Made by a program: the position numbers and the translations under genes. Below, in pieces: positions 23,504 to 35,568 of a DNA stretch of 64,000 nt. Below the pieces are notes generated by a model, which was not told the origin of the DNA, did no database searches, and saw only the letters and a program-made list of their open reading frames with translations. Numbering within the stretch: the first letter of the stretch is position 1; each line of letters opens with the position of its first letter. Origin of the DNA: Garcia nutans (Eukaryota > Streptophyta > Magnoliopsida > Malpighiales > Euphorbiaceae); assembly GCA_947685225.1 (NCBI GenBank), contig CANTUV010000035.1, forward strand, positions 40,424,001 through 40,488,000, written 5' to 3'.

Positions 23504-24228
23504 TCACCTTTCATGCCATATATTAATACATAAAACAAAATTCTTTCTCTTTCAATGTGAAGACTCCCTTTAACAATTTTAACTTTTTCTTCATTCATTC
23601 ATCATGACCGAGCATCATTTAAAGAGAATAAAAATTTTATTTAAGAATATGGATGTCATTCATTGGAAGCAAATTTCATGGTCAAAACTTGATGTTTTAA
23701 AATGTTTTCAAAATGTCAAATTGGACTACTCCTTCTTACATGCCGTGGCTTCCTTTTGGGATACGAATTCTAGGGTATTTAGAATTAATGGCTTTGACAT
23801 ATGTCCCTTGATTGAAGAATTTAAGGCCATCCTTAGATATCCCAATAATCAATAAATGGCATTACCCACATTGATTTCCAAGACTCAACAGAAGATGCAG
23901 ATGTTATTTCAAATTCCAAAACCCAAAGTTCTTCGGTTGATGAGAGGTGAAAGAATTCTACTTGATCCTTTGATTGACTTTTGTTTCTCTTATTTGGCCC
24001 CTACTAAGGCATGGGGAAGCATGCTTTGTCTTTGCTTGCTCGGTCAATTCTTGCTTGTTTCTTCTGACGACAATATTGATCTACGAGTATTAGATATTAT
24101 GGACTAAATGGAAGGATGCTTGTCGCTGGTACCTGTGATCTTAGCCGAGACCTTAGTTGGATTAGACCGATTTAAATCAGGATTGTCAAAGAGACTGACT
24201 GTGAGTCTGTTGCTGCTTCTGGTAATTA

Positions 24229-24375
24229 CCTAAACTGCCCTTTCGGGTTTTCAATTTAGGTTTTCTTTTTGCTCTAACTTTTGCCTAGTCCGCCCATGCG
24301 GGTTTTCGGAACTAGCGAGCTGTCCTAATTTTGGCCTAAGCTGCCCTTGCGGGTTTTCAACTTAGCGGACTCTTT
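24229..24375 (+). repeat. CCC/GGG hairpin units in the intron of the DUF7745-like gene
   Basis: Three units share an inner CCC-4nt-GGG stem (loops TTTC, ATGC, TTGC), the tail GGGTTTTC, and outer arms such as CTAAG/CTTAG and CTAG/CTAG. Related units lie after the gene at 34225-34380. Confidence 0.75.
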
Positions 24376-24756
24376 TTTTTTTAAATTTAATTCTTTCTTC
24401 ACAGATTTGGCTTCAGGAGCGTCTTTGTTTGCTTGATACTCCATCCATGGATTTTGCCAGGTACCTGCTGTAATATCCCGGAATAGACCCTAAGAGTTTT
24501 GGAGTTAATGTTGTTGCATTTGGATTTAATGTATATGTATGTATGGGAAATATAAAGATAATATATATATATAAGACATATACATATACATCACATATAC
24601 ATGGGATATAAAATGGTGTAGGAAAGTGAGTTGTGTATATATATTTGTATAATTAGTTAATAATAATAATAATGATAATAAGGACAAAAAGAAAAGAGAA
24701 GAAGAAAGTCAAAAGTTGGAAAATTATGTGTGGTGGAGGTTATTTGAGAAATATTA

Positions 24757-24795
<39 letters not shown>

Positions 24796-24858
24796 TGAGA
24801 GAAACGAAAGAAAGAATGAGAACGTTCTTTCTTCCTCTGCTTCTTCTTTTCCTTTGTA

Positions 24859-24897
<39 letters not shown>

Positions 24898-25262
24898 CTA
24901 GAAAGAGAAAGATGATTTTGCTTCTAGTTACACCAAAGATTAAGGATATCAAGATGTTTGCAAGTGGATATTGAAGATTTAGCAAGCTATTCAAGTAAGT
25001 ACTCCCTTTTGAGTTGATTTTATTGATTATATGTATATATCTAAATTCTTATCTTCTTGTTTTGAATTCTTGTGGATTGAGGTTATGTTTGGTATAATTA
25101 GTGTGTAAAGTGAAGATAATGAAAGAGTGAAGTATATAAAGATGTTGAATTGATATTTAAGTGATGATAAGTTAAGAAAATTGTGAGGTAAATGATGAAA
25201 TGTTGAGGTTGGGTTTGGGTTAGATGAATTTGGAAGTGTTTGGCCTTTAATTCATTGAAGAA

Positions 25263-25540
25263 CACGGCCAAGTCATGAGAGACACGGCCAAGTTAGGGCA
25301 AACTCGGCCGTGTTGGATGATTTTTGGAGAGACACGGCCGTGTCCCTTGCCCGTGTCTGCTACTGGATTATTGTGTTGAGAGACACGGCCACTGGCTTGG
25401 CCGTGTCCACTGCCCGTGTTTGCTACTGCTTGAATTGGATTGAGAGACACGGCCACTGGCTTGGCCGTGTCCTTTGACCGTGTTTGCTACTGGATGTTTG
25501 GATTGAGAGACACGGCCACAAGCTTGGCCGTGTCCCTTGA
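25263..25540 (+). repeat. GACACGGCC hairpin array, D 5' LTR
   Basis: Units of about 60 bp with GACACGGCCA-6nt-TGGCCGTGTC cores (loops CTGGCT, CAAGCT) followed by 'gcccgtgtttgctactg' spacers. Copied at about 31467-31745 in the 3' LTR. Confidence 0.9.
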
Positions 25541-26194
25541 GGGTGTTAGCTTGGGTGTTTGTTATTTGTTCTTCATACATTGTTGGATCTTCAGAGGTCT
25601 TTTATACCTAAACACACTTAAAACAATAATGATCCAACCAAATGTATATAGAAGATTCTATATTCATGTATAATGTAAATTGTTTTGTATATAACAATGA
25701 TGATATAGGAAATGTGAAAGATATAATGATCATGGAAAAAGGTATGTGCAATGCCATTGATTATGTATTGTTGAGTGATGAATTGATCAATGTGATATGA
25801 TGATAACAATGATGTTTAAGATACTATATGAACAATGTTATGTTTTATGTATTGTGAACTTTGTAAATTGTAATGTGTTATGTGAAAGATGTGATGTTGT
25901 GATGAAAGATGAAATGAGAATTGAAATCAAATGAAATGAGAAGCCATTGTCATTGGCTATGATGATTCAAATGAAATATGAAGCCATTGTCATTGGCTAT
26001 TATAACACAAATGTGATGTAAAGCCATTGTGATTGGCTATGATGATTCAATTGTGATAAATGAGGCATGTTTGCCTAGATTATGATTCAATTGAGAATGA
26101 GATGGATAATGAAATAATAAATGAATTGTGTAACTAATGTGTTATTCAATTTCAGAGTTCTGGGTTTGGAGGCATGCCTATAAAATGAAAGGTA

Positions 26195-26445
26195 ACAGTC
26201 TTGCCGGGTTGAGGATCTCTTTAATTTGAGATGAAATGAGGTCCAAGAGACTGGGACTGTTACACTATGATAATTATGATTATGAGATATATAATTGGTA
26301 ACAGTCTTGCCGGGTTGAGGATCTCCTCGAGGTTAGTCGAGTTGATGGTCCAAGAGACTGGGTCTGTTACAGGTAACAGTCTTGCCGGGTTGAGGATCTC
26401 CTCATGTGGAGTTGATGGTCCAAGAGACTGGGTCTGTTACACTAT
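26195..26445 (+). repeat. Three GTAACAG...CTGTTAC hairpin units, D 5' LTR
   Basis: Each unit of about 73 bp has outer arms GTAACAG/CTGTTAC and inner arms TCTTG/CAAGA, with a variable apical part. Copies occur at 32398-32645 in the 3' LTR and as two units near 47065-47207 in the G LTR. Confidence 0.85.
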
Positions 26446-27069
26446 CCATGGATAGAGTTATTGATACATGATGCCTACGGGCTTGATTATTGTGATTATG
26501 AACCAAAGCAGTAACTCTGAACTTTGAATAACATATTAGTGTGTTGTTTGGGCCCGAGTCTGTCTTTGTTGTCAATGTGATATTCAAATGTTGAAATAAA
26601 TGAGTAATGAGATCTATAACTGCCTTTATTGGAAGTATGATTCATGTCTGATGAATTGTGGATAAAATAATGTTATAAGGTATGATTTTGCAATATGTGC
26701 ATTGATGTATTGAAGGTGAATATGTTTGAGGGACTTTGTTGATATATGATTTTATAAAATATAGTATGATGTGTAGAATATATATATGAATAAGGAATGT
26801 GTGAGAATTGCTTTCATAAAGGTGTTGAATAGGTCATTGAATGGTATTTTGGTTGAAATGATGTATGTTTATATGCATATGAGATAGAAAGGGAAAGTAC
26901 TGTGTTGTAAAGGCTTTATATAATTATGTATAATAATTGTGAAATTAGTGGGAACATATGAAGAATGCATTGAGAAAGGAAAACATGGTAAGAGAACCAT
27001 AAAACATAATGCTAAAAATATAAGGTATGATTCTTATGGTAAAATGTGTTTTAGTATTTATTTGTACTA

Positions 27070-27106
27070 CTAAGCTTTCGGGCTTAGCGCGGATGTTTAA
27101 TTGCGC
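27070..27106 (+). other. Conserved double hairpin, D 5' LTR
   Basis: CTAAGC-6nt-GCTTAG is directly followed by an imperfect GCGCG/TGCGC stem. The matching place in the D 3' LTR is 33274-33310; E, F, G and H have equivalents. Confidence 0.8.
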
Positions 27107-27441
27107 AGGTATGTATGCGGTTGATCGGGAAGTCTAGCTGTTATGCCACGAGAAGGGTAAGGGTGTCTCGAGACCAACTAGAAGGTGATGCATACATGTG
27201 TAATTTTAAATTATATTGTATTTTTGAGTTAATATATATATTCATATGGATGAATGAAGTTTTGATAAATAAGAATACTGACTTTTGTAAATGTGTTTTA
27301 AATTAATGTATAATTTGATGAACTTGGATAAAGGTTTTTTTTTTAAATTGAATCTAAAAGTAACATTCTTATACTTTATATACGTATTGTATGTATACTA
27401 GGTATATGTATAGTACTTATATGGAGTATCAGGGTGTTACA

Positions 27442-30400
27442 ATTATTTTGGTATCAGAGCTTAGGTTCGAGATTCTCGGCCTAAGTAAAATTAAAAAGAG
27501 AAAGTTTTGAAAGGCCTAAAGAGAAGTAAAAAGGAAAAGTTTTGAAATGCAATTGGTAATACATGCATATGCATTCACACCTAGTTTGGTCTCGGACGTG
27601 GCATTATATGAGTTGTAGAATATTTGTGTTATAAAAGATGTTCAAAATAGTTGATGATATATGTATATACTATTTTGGATGTAATGAGAAATCATGATTG
27701 TTGGCAATGATGTTAGAAATGAATTTTAATTGAGGCATAGTATCTAATTGATTATGGGAAACGAATGGTGAAATGTAATGTAATGTGATGTATGTATATT
27801 GATGATGCATATGAAAAATGTCATGTTGTGTGCAACATGGAATGTAATGTTGATGTTTATGAGCAATATTATGTAGGACATAATGTGAATTGAAACATAC
27901 AAAAAAAAAAAGAGAGAATAAAGTTGAAAATGAGTTGAAATCAAATCAAGATAAGAGTATGTACTCTTTCTTCTACACTTTGAACTTCCTTAGAATAAAG
28001 TTTATGTGGTCAGCTAATGTTGAGTTTGCTAGACAGAGGAATTAATGTTGAATTTGTTAATATCGAAAGTTATATTATTAATGAGGAGAGTGTGGTGGAA
28101 TATTGAATGAGTTGATTAGTAGAGACAAAGTGTGATTATGTAAAGTTGGGATATATATATACAGTTAAGGTTTTGTTTAAAGGAAAAAAAGATGATATTG
28201 GTTAAGTAAGAATATAAATTGGTATCGTGATTATATTGTAAATAATGTGAATTTAATGTTAAAAATGTGAGATGCTTTGATATTATGAAAGCTCATGGTA
28301 ATGATGATAATATGTGATATTTGAGATTTTGAAATGAGCTTGGTAATTGTGAAAAGTATATATTTTGATATTGCTTTGTGATATATATACGTAAGATGTT
28401 TTTAAATTGATATTAAGAAAAGATGAGTTTGGTAAATTGAAGTTTAAGCAAAGTAGTAAGTTGAAAAGTTAAAGTTTTAGTGGAATTTGATAAAGATTAT
28501 TTGGATATTGATAGTTTAATGTATATTCAATACATGAGCTAGGTGGAATGACTAGTATTGCATATGAAAGTATTATGAATTGAGTAATGTGATTAATGGT
28601 ATGAGAATTTGTTTTGAAATAATTAAGAAAGTGAGTAAGCAAATGAAAATGAGTTATTTTAAGTCATTTGAGTGGAAAGAGTAAAAATGGATATGAAGGT
28701 ATATTAAACACTTTTAAAGACAAAAGTGAAAGAGATGTCACATAAGGATTCTGAATGAGATGTATGTGAAATGTTATTATGGTTAGAATATATATATATA
28801 TATATTTGTTTGGAGGATAAATATTTTACATTATATTGAAGAAACGAGAATGATAGTGTTTGAAAGAAAGTAATAAACATTAAATTTGTATGGAATGTAT
28901 GACAAAGGAAAATAGAATAAGAGCATATAATTAAGTGTATACATGTATATGCTATGTGAATTGAGTTTTTCAATATGAATGAAATTATGAGATATAAACA
29001 AGTGTGTGAATCACATTATGAAGGTGACTTATGAATATGTATGTGGTATTATTATAGAATTAGTGTTATGGAAATGATGTTGTATGTATGAGTGGACCTA
29101 AGAGAGATTAGGTCTTGAACTGTGCAAAGTTAGATGGATTATGTGATGATAGTAAGTATGAAATGGACTTGAGTAATAGTGGACAGTGGAAACTATTATG
29201 ATTGAATATGTATATAGTAATAGTGCTGAAGCATGAATTAAGTTGATAAGGATCATATAAGTGAGTGCAAATTGGCTGAAACGGAGTTGGAATGTGTTAA
29301 TTTCTGTTATACTAAAAATGTAAAGAAGGACTATATAAATCTTATAATACACTTTAGCTTTGTATGTGTAAAGATTGAGAATAGAATTATATAAAGAACA
29401 GTATTAATTTGAAAGTCCCAGGCTTGAACATTAATCTCTTAAAGCTATGTGTTCTGTTCAGTATATTTGATCGGTTAATTTGTTATCCATGGATTTGGGT
29501 CTTGGATAAAATGATTGTAATACAGATTTGATGAGATTGAGATTATGGTTGAGGAGTGTAGTTAAAATTTATGATGGATAAAGTTGTATCTTATTATTTT
29601 ATTGTTAAGAACTTGGTTACAACTGTGAATAATATGACAAAAAGGTAAACAAAATAAATATACCAATGATAGGAAATGTGAAGAGATATTAAGAAGGGAG
29701 AAATTATAATATATGAATGAAAGTTATACTGAATATGTTTATGGTATGTAACTTAAGGTTTAAGGGAATGAACTCAAGGTTTGAGTGAATGAGTTATAGA
29801 TATAACGTATGATATTGACTGAAAATGGATTGAAGGAGATTAGAAATTGAATATAAGTTTGCTCTAATGGAATTAAGTTATATGTATATATATATAAATG
29901 GTGAAATTTTGTGAAAGGTTAGATTAATTAATCGTTGATTGGATGTGAACAAGATTAGAACGTGGGTATATTGTGATAGATGGATCAATTGATCTGGATT
30001 TGGCTAAGATTATGAATCATCATTGAGATTCAATATGTATATTTATACCAAGGGTACAATTATTTACGTGATAATGTATATGATGTAAAATTTTAAAGTG
30101 TGATTGGACATGAATAAATGGAATTAGAGTAGTTGTTAATCATGATAAAAAGGGAAAAGATTGGTTATTTATCAAATAAGTAAAAAAGGTAATGTATTAA
30201 TATGTAAGTTAAGTGAAAAACATGCTAAAGAAGTAACTCCATATGTGAAAAATAAGGATCTTGTTATCCATTGAGGTTTGATAAATGTTTATTTAGACAG
30301 TGATTGTAATGACAAGATAAGCAATAGTATGATATAATTCAAAAAAAAATTTCCAAGGTTAAAGTTGATTATCTATAAAGAGATGAAGTGATATATCTTG

Positions 30401-30654
30401 AATGTAATAGATGAATGGAATATATAGATTATAAGATGAGTTGATTAGTGTATAAAAGAAAATTCATTGGGAATGTAATGAGCTATCTTGGTTGCTCTGT
30501 TGAGAAAGTTATAAGATAAAAATAGATATATAATGATAAGTTATGATTGACTAAAAGGGGGAGAGTAAAAGTTATGTAAGTTGATAAATTAAGATGGTGA
30601 TTTGTTCCAAATGGGTTGTTAGTGTGCTAGATAATTTCGAGGACGAAATTATTT
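27442..30654 (+). other. Gene-free interior of element D
   Basis: AT-rich, purine-biased DNA with no frame that looks like gag or pol on either strand. The PBS is at 27449-27460 (TGGTATCAGAGC, complement of the initiator tRNA-Met 3' end). The region just before the PPT matches chromoviruses. Confidence 0.85.
27449..27460 (+). other. Primer binding site of D, tRNA-iMet type
   Basis: TGGTATCAGAGC, seven bases after the LTR end; twelve matching bases before a T replaces the expected C. Confidence 0.88.
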
Positions 30655-30667
30655 AAGGGGGAGAGAA
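30655..30667 (+). other. Polypurine tract of D
   Basis: AAGGGGGAGAGAA directly before the LTR start TGTAATATCC, after 'tttcgaggacgaaat', a word shared with H. Confidence 0.88.
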
Positions 30668-30668
30668 T

Positions 30669-30954
30669 TGTAATATCCCGGAATAGACCCTAAGAGTTTT
30701 GGAGTTAATGTTGTTGCATTTGGATTTAATGTATATGTATGTATGGGAAATATAAAGATAATATATATATATAAGACATATACATATACATCACATATAC
30801 ATGGGATATAAAATGGTGTAGGAAAGTGAGTTGTGTATATATATTTGTATAATTAGTTAATAATAATAATAATGATAATAAGGACAAAAAGAAAAGAGAA
30901 GAAGAAAGTCAAAAGTTGGAAAATTATGTGTGGTGGAGGTTATTTGAGAAATAT

Positions 30955-31012
<58 letters not shown>

Positions 31013-33645
31013 GAGAGAAACGAAAGAAAGAACGAGAACGTTCTTTCTTCCTCTGCTTCTTCTTTTCCTTTGTAAACGAGAGAGAGAGAGAGAGAGAGAA
31101 GCTAGAAAGAGAACGATGATTTTGCTTCTAGTTACACCAAAGATTAAGGATATCAAGATGTTTGCAAGTGGATATTGAAGATTTAGCAAGCTATTCAAGT
31201 AAGTACTCCCTTTTGAGTTGATTTTATTGATTATATGTATATATCTAAATTCTTATCTTCTTGTTTTGAATTCTTGTGGATTGAGGTTATGTTTGGTATA
31301 ATTAGTGTGTAAAGTGAAGATAATGAAAGAGTGAAGTATGTAAAGATGTTGAATTGATATTTAAGTGATGATAAGTTGAGAAAATTGTGAGGTAAATGAT
31401 GAAATGTTGAGGTTGGGTTTGGGTTAGATGAATTTGGAAGTGTTTGGCCTTTAATTCATTGAAGAACACGGCCAAGTCATGAGAGACACGGCCAAGTTAG
31501 GGCAAACTCGGCCGTGTTGGATGATTTTTGGAGAGACACGGCCGTGTCCCTTGCCCGTGTCTGCTACTGGATTGTTGTGTTGAGAGACACGGCCACCGGC
31601 TTGGCCGTGTCCACTGCCCGTGTTTGCTACTGCTTGAATTGGATTGAGAGACACGGCCACTGGCTTGGCCGTGTCCTTTGACCGTGTTTGCTACTGGATG
31701 TTTGGATTGAGAGACACGGCCACAAGCTTGGCCGTGTCCCTTGAGGGTGTTAGCTTGGGTGTTTGTTATTTGTTCTTCATACATTGTTGGATCTTCAGAG
31801 GTCTTTTATACCTAAACACACTTAAAACAATAATGATCCAACCAAATGTATATAGAAGATTCTATATTCATGTATAATGTAAATTGTTTTGTATATAACA
31901 ATGATGATATAGGAAATGTGGAAGATATAATGATCATGGAAAAAGGTATGTGCAATGCCATTGATTATGTATTGTTGAGTGATGAATTGATCAATGTGAT
32001 ATGATGATAACAATGATGTTTAAGATACTATATGAACAATGTTATGTTTTATGTATTATGAACTTTGTAAATTGTAACGTGTTATGTGAAAGATGTGATG
32101 TTGTGATGAAAGATGAAATGAGAATTGAAATCAAATGAAATGAGAAGCCATTGTCATTGGCTATGATGATTCAAATGAAATATGAAGCCATTGTCATTGG
32201 CTATTATAACACAAATGTGATGTAAAGCCATTGTGATTGGCTATGATGATTCAATTGTGATAAATGAGGCATGTTTGCCTAGATTATGATTCAATTGAGA
32301 ATGAGATGGATAATGAAATAATAAATGAATTGTGTAACTAATGTGTTATTCAATTTCAGAGTTCTGGGTTTGGAGGCATGCCTATAAAATGAAAGGTAAC
32401 AGTCTTGCCGGGTTGAGGATCTCTTTAATTTGAGATGAAATGAGGTCCAAGAGACTGGGACTGTTACACTATGATAATTATGATTATGAGATATATAATT
32501 GGTAACAGTCTTGCCGGGTTGAGGATCTCCTCGAGGTTAGTCGAGTTGATGGTCCAAGAGACTGGGTCTGTTACAGGTAACAGTCTTGCCGGGTTGAGGA
32601 TCTCCTCATGTGGAGTTGATGGTCCAAGAGACTGGGTCTGTTACACTATCCATGGATAGAGTTATTGATACATGATGCCTACGGGCTTGATTATTGTGAT
32701 TATGAACCAAAGCAGTAACTCTGAACTTTGAATAACATATTAGTGTGTTGTTTGGGCCCGAGTCTGTCTTTGTTGTCAATGTGATATTCAAATGTTGAAA
32801 TAAATGAGTAATGAGATCTATAACTGCCTTTATTGGAAGTATGATTCATGTCTGATGAATTGTGGATAAAATAATGTTATAAAGTATGATTTTGCAATAT
32901 GTGCATTGATGTATTGAAGGTGAATATGTTTGAGGGACTTTGTTGATATATGATTTTATAAAATATAGTATGATGTGTAGAATATATATATGAATAAGGA
33001 ATGTGTGAGAATTGCTTTCATAAAGGTGTTGAATAGGTCGTTGAATGGTATTTTGGTTGAAATGATGTATGTTTATATGCATATGAGATAGAAAGGGAAA
33101 GTACTGTGTTGTAAAGGCTTTATATAATTATGTATAATAATTGTGAAATTAGTGGGAACATATGAAGAATGCATTGAGAAAGGAAAACGTGGTAAGAGAA
33201 CCATAAAACATAATGCTAAAAATATAAGGTATGATTCTTATGGTAAAATGTGTTTTAGTATTTATTTGTACTACTAAGCTTTCGGGCTTAGCGCGGATGT
33301 TTAATTGCGCAGGTATGTATGTGGTTGATCGGGAAGTCTAGCTGTTATGCCACGAGAAGGGTAAGGGTGTCTCGAGACCAACTAGAAGGTGATGCATACA
33401 TGTGTAATTTTAAATTATATTGTATTTTTGAGTTAATATATATATTCATATGGATGAATGAAGTTTTGATAAATAAGAATACTGACTTTTGTAAATGTGT
33501 TTTAAATTAATGTATAATTTGATGAACTTGGATAAAGGTTTTTTTTTTAAATTGAATCTAAAAGTAACATTCTTATACTTTATATACGTATTGTATGTAT
33601 ACTAGGTATATGTATAGTACTTATATGGAGTATCAGGGTGTTACA
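30669..33645 (+). repeat. 3' LTR of element D
   Basis: 2977-bp copy of the 5' LTR. The TTA run is longer and the GA run shorter than in the 5' copy. It ends GTGTTACA, followed by CCTGC. Confidence 0.95.
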
Positions 33646-33985
33646 CCTGCCATGTCATCATTATGCTAGGAAGCTACTCCATCCTGTTTCATCATATGCT
33701 GACTGGGTTGACTGGATCCACTCATGCTTTGAAGTTAATATTCATTGGTTGGTACCTTGGTGGAAGATTTCTCGTATCACCATGCGGACATACTTGATGT
33801 ACGTTCCCCTTACTGCTCTTCGTCAAGGTACATGCTATGATCCTCGCCGACTTAGGCGTCAGTATGGAGCTGATCCTTGTGATTCTGACTTTGCTCCCAA
33901 CTTAGACATGCCTTGCTTGACTGAAGCATACTTGGATCGGCTGAGGCAAAGCTGGCCTGCACGTTTCACTTATCGATTGCCATAG

Positions 33986-34398
33986 ATTTTACATTTGTCA
34001 ATTTAGAAAGTGTATTGTTAGGATGAAAAAATAATTAAAGTAATAAAGGATGCTTTTTTTCCATTTATAATTTGTCATCACCTTTTGCTATTGTGCTTAT
34101 TTGTTTCATCCATATCTGGTCAAATACTTATAACAGTGCACATAGAACAATTTTAACATTAACTCTATTTTATTAAATTGGGGAGCAACCAAACATAAAG
34201 CCAGCATACACAAGATCACTCCTGTTGCCAATTAGCCCTTTTGGGTTTTCTAATTGACAATTTTCTCTCATTTAGCCCTATTTGTTGCCTAGCCCGCCCT
34301 TTCGGGTTTTCAGAACTAGCAGACAGCTCTAACTTTTGTCTAGGCTGCCCTTTTTGGGTTTTCAACCTAGCGAGCTCCTTTTTTTCCTCTTTTTTCTA
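33986..34398. repeat. Spacer with a second CCC/GGG hairpin group
   Basis: Between the antisense gene and the end of K's pol. At about 34225-34380 there are three units with inner CCC-4or5nt-GGG and outer arms AATTAG/CTAATT, CTAG/CTAG and CTAGG/CCTAG. The rest is T-rich and without a gene. Confidence 0.65.
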
Positions 34399-35563
34399 TC
34401 ATTCATAAAACTTCTTCAACCTGTCAATGTTTACTGGCTCACTAAATTTGTTCCCATCCATGTCTGATAACTTTACCACACCTTTTTTCATGACTTGTTT
34501 CACGACATATGGCCCTTCCTAGCTAGGCCTAAACTTCCCTCTTGGATCAGATACATTAGGCTTACATTGTTTCAACACTAAATCCCCGACTCTGAATTTC
34601 AAATTTTATCCCTTTTATTGTAGGCCCGAGCTATCTTCTTTTGATACAGTTGGTGATGATACAGTGCTTTTAACATTCTCTCTTATAGTAAAGCTAACTG
34701 AGTGTATCTGCTCGCTACCCATTTCGTTTCAGGCAGTTTCGCTTCCAAGACTACTCTCAACGACTTGATCTCAATTTCAATTTGTAATACTGCTTCCATC
34801 CCATAAAACAAAGAGAACGGTGTCATTCCAGTAGGTGTTCGCACACTTGTCCTATATCCCCATATAGCAAAAGGAAGCATCTCTGACCAATCCCTGTAAG
34901 TCTTAGTCATCTTGGACAGAATTTGCTTAATTGTCTTGTTTGTTGCTTCTACTACACCATTAGCCTTTGGTCTATAAGGAGAGGATCGATGATGATGGAT
35001 GTGGTACTTGGAGAATAAATCCTTTACTGCTCCTTGAAACTATACCTCATTGTCTGATATCACACTATGCGAGACCCCGTATCTGTAGATCAGGTTCTTT
35101 TCAATAAACCTAGCCATTTGGCTTGCACCCAGCTTGTTGAAAGATTCGGCTTCGACCCATTTTGAAAAATAATCTACTGCTACTACAATGAATCGGTGAC
35201 CGTTTGAAGCTGTAGGATGTACCTCTCCTATAATGTCAATACCTCAGGTGGCAAATGGCCAAGGTGAAGACATTGAATGCAGTTCTTCAGGAGGCATGTG
35301 ATTCAAGTTACCATACATCTAACATTGTTGGCACTTCTTGACAAACTCAATACAATCTCTCTCCATGGTCAACCAATAGTAACCTTGTCGAATAACCTTC
35401 TTAACTAGGGCCAAACCACTCATGTGCGGACCGCAACTTCCCGCATGTATTTTTGACATGATGCACTCCACTTCAGGTTTTCTTAAACATCTTAAATGCA
35501 CTCCACCAGGCCATCTTCGATATAACTCTCCATGCAAGGTGATGTATTGCAATAACCACCGCC
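34399..35563 (-). pseudogene. pol: Tat-like integrase of K (decayed)
   Basis: C-terminal part of K's pol, continuing from the RNase H part beyond element E. It contains a zinc-binding region (about 35319-35480, ending ECVKKCQQC-like wording FVKKCQQC), catalytic core words GIDIIGEVHP (about 35235), VISDNE (about 35055) and NGVVEATNKTIKQIL (about 34945), so the D,D,E triad is still present. Then follow FAIWGYRTSVRTPTGMTPF and a GPY module GPYVVKQVMKKG near 34510. The frame ends at a TGA at 34399-34401. Stops near 35319, 35245, 35047 and 34680, plus several further downstream, inactivate it. The last half has extra stops and probably a frameshift. Confidence 0.85.
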
Positions 35564-35568
35564 TTATG

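Larger units (their letters stand above)
24469..27441 (+). repeat. 5' LTR of element D
   Basis: 2973 bp, TGTAATATCCCGG to GTGTTACA. In order: TTA run (about 24755-24788), GA run (about 24865-24895), splice-donor-like GTAAGT (24995-25000), GACACGGCC array (25263-25540), AGCCA/TGGCT and AGGCA/TGCCT hairpins (25930-26080), three long hairpin units (26195-26445) and the double hairpin (27070-27106). Confidence 0.95.
24469..33645 (+). mobile_element. Element D: young non-autonomous chromovirus-type element
   Basis: Two nearly identical LTRs (24469-27441 and 30669-33645), a tRNA-iMet PBS, a chromovirus-like PPT and identical CCTGC flanks (24464-24468 and 33646-33650) define a complete 9177-bp insertion in the DUF7745-like gene. 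The 3.2-kb interior has no gag or pol. LTR ends, PBS, and the 'cgaggacgaaat' word before the PPT match the Tekay-like elements G and H, which could have supplied the enzymes. By eye I count about 14 substitutions between LTRs plus different TTA and GA repeat lengths, so the insertion is recent. Confidence 0.94.
23604..33985 (+). pseudogene. DUF7745-like gene, two exons, split by element D
   Basis: Exon 1 (23604-24221) reads WKQISWSKLDVLKCF, then FWDTNSRVFRINGFDICPLI and EEFKAILRYP, then VPVILAETLVGLDRFKSG. This order is typical of DUF7745 proteins of plants. Two in-frame stops lie at 23853 and 24105. Intron 24222-24404 has GT..AG ends. Exon 2 begins at 24405 (WLQERLCLLDTPSM), is cut by D at 24468, and resumes after the CCTGC duplication at 33651 in exactly the same frame (HHYARKLLHPVSSYADWVDW, WLVPWWKISRI) to a stop at 33983-33985. 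Molecular function of the family is unknown. It is antisense to K's pol, as expected for an extra gene of a Tat element. Confidence 0.75.

Noticed and set aside
24672..24994. Frames over TTA and GA runs in the D LTRs (poly-Tyr, poly-Ile, Arg-Glu)
   Set aside because: Products of microsatellites.
25247..25580. Frames across the GACACGGCC arrays encoding HGQASGRVSQ-like repeats
   Set aside because: The repeats are not multiples of three in all copies and several frames are open on both strands; hairpin DNA explains them better.
23604..33985. DUF7745-like gene as a working host gene
   Set aside because: Two in-frame stops, a 9-kb insertion in exon 2 and its place inside K argue for a decayed gene of the element.
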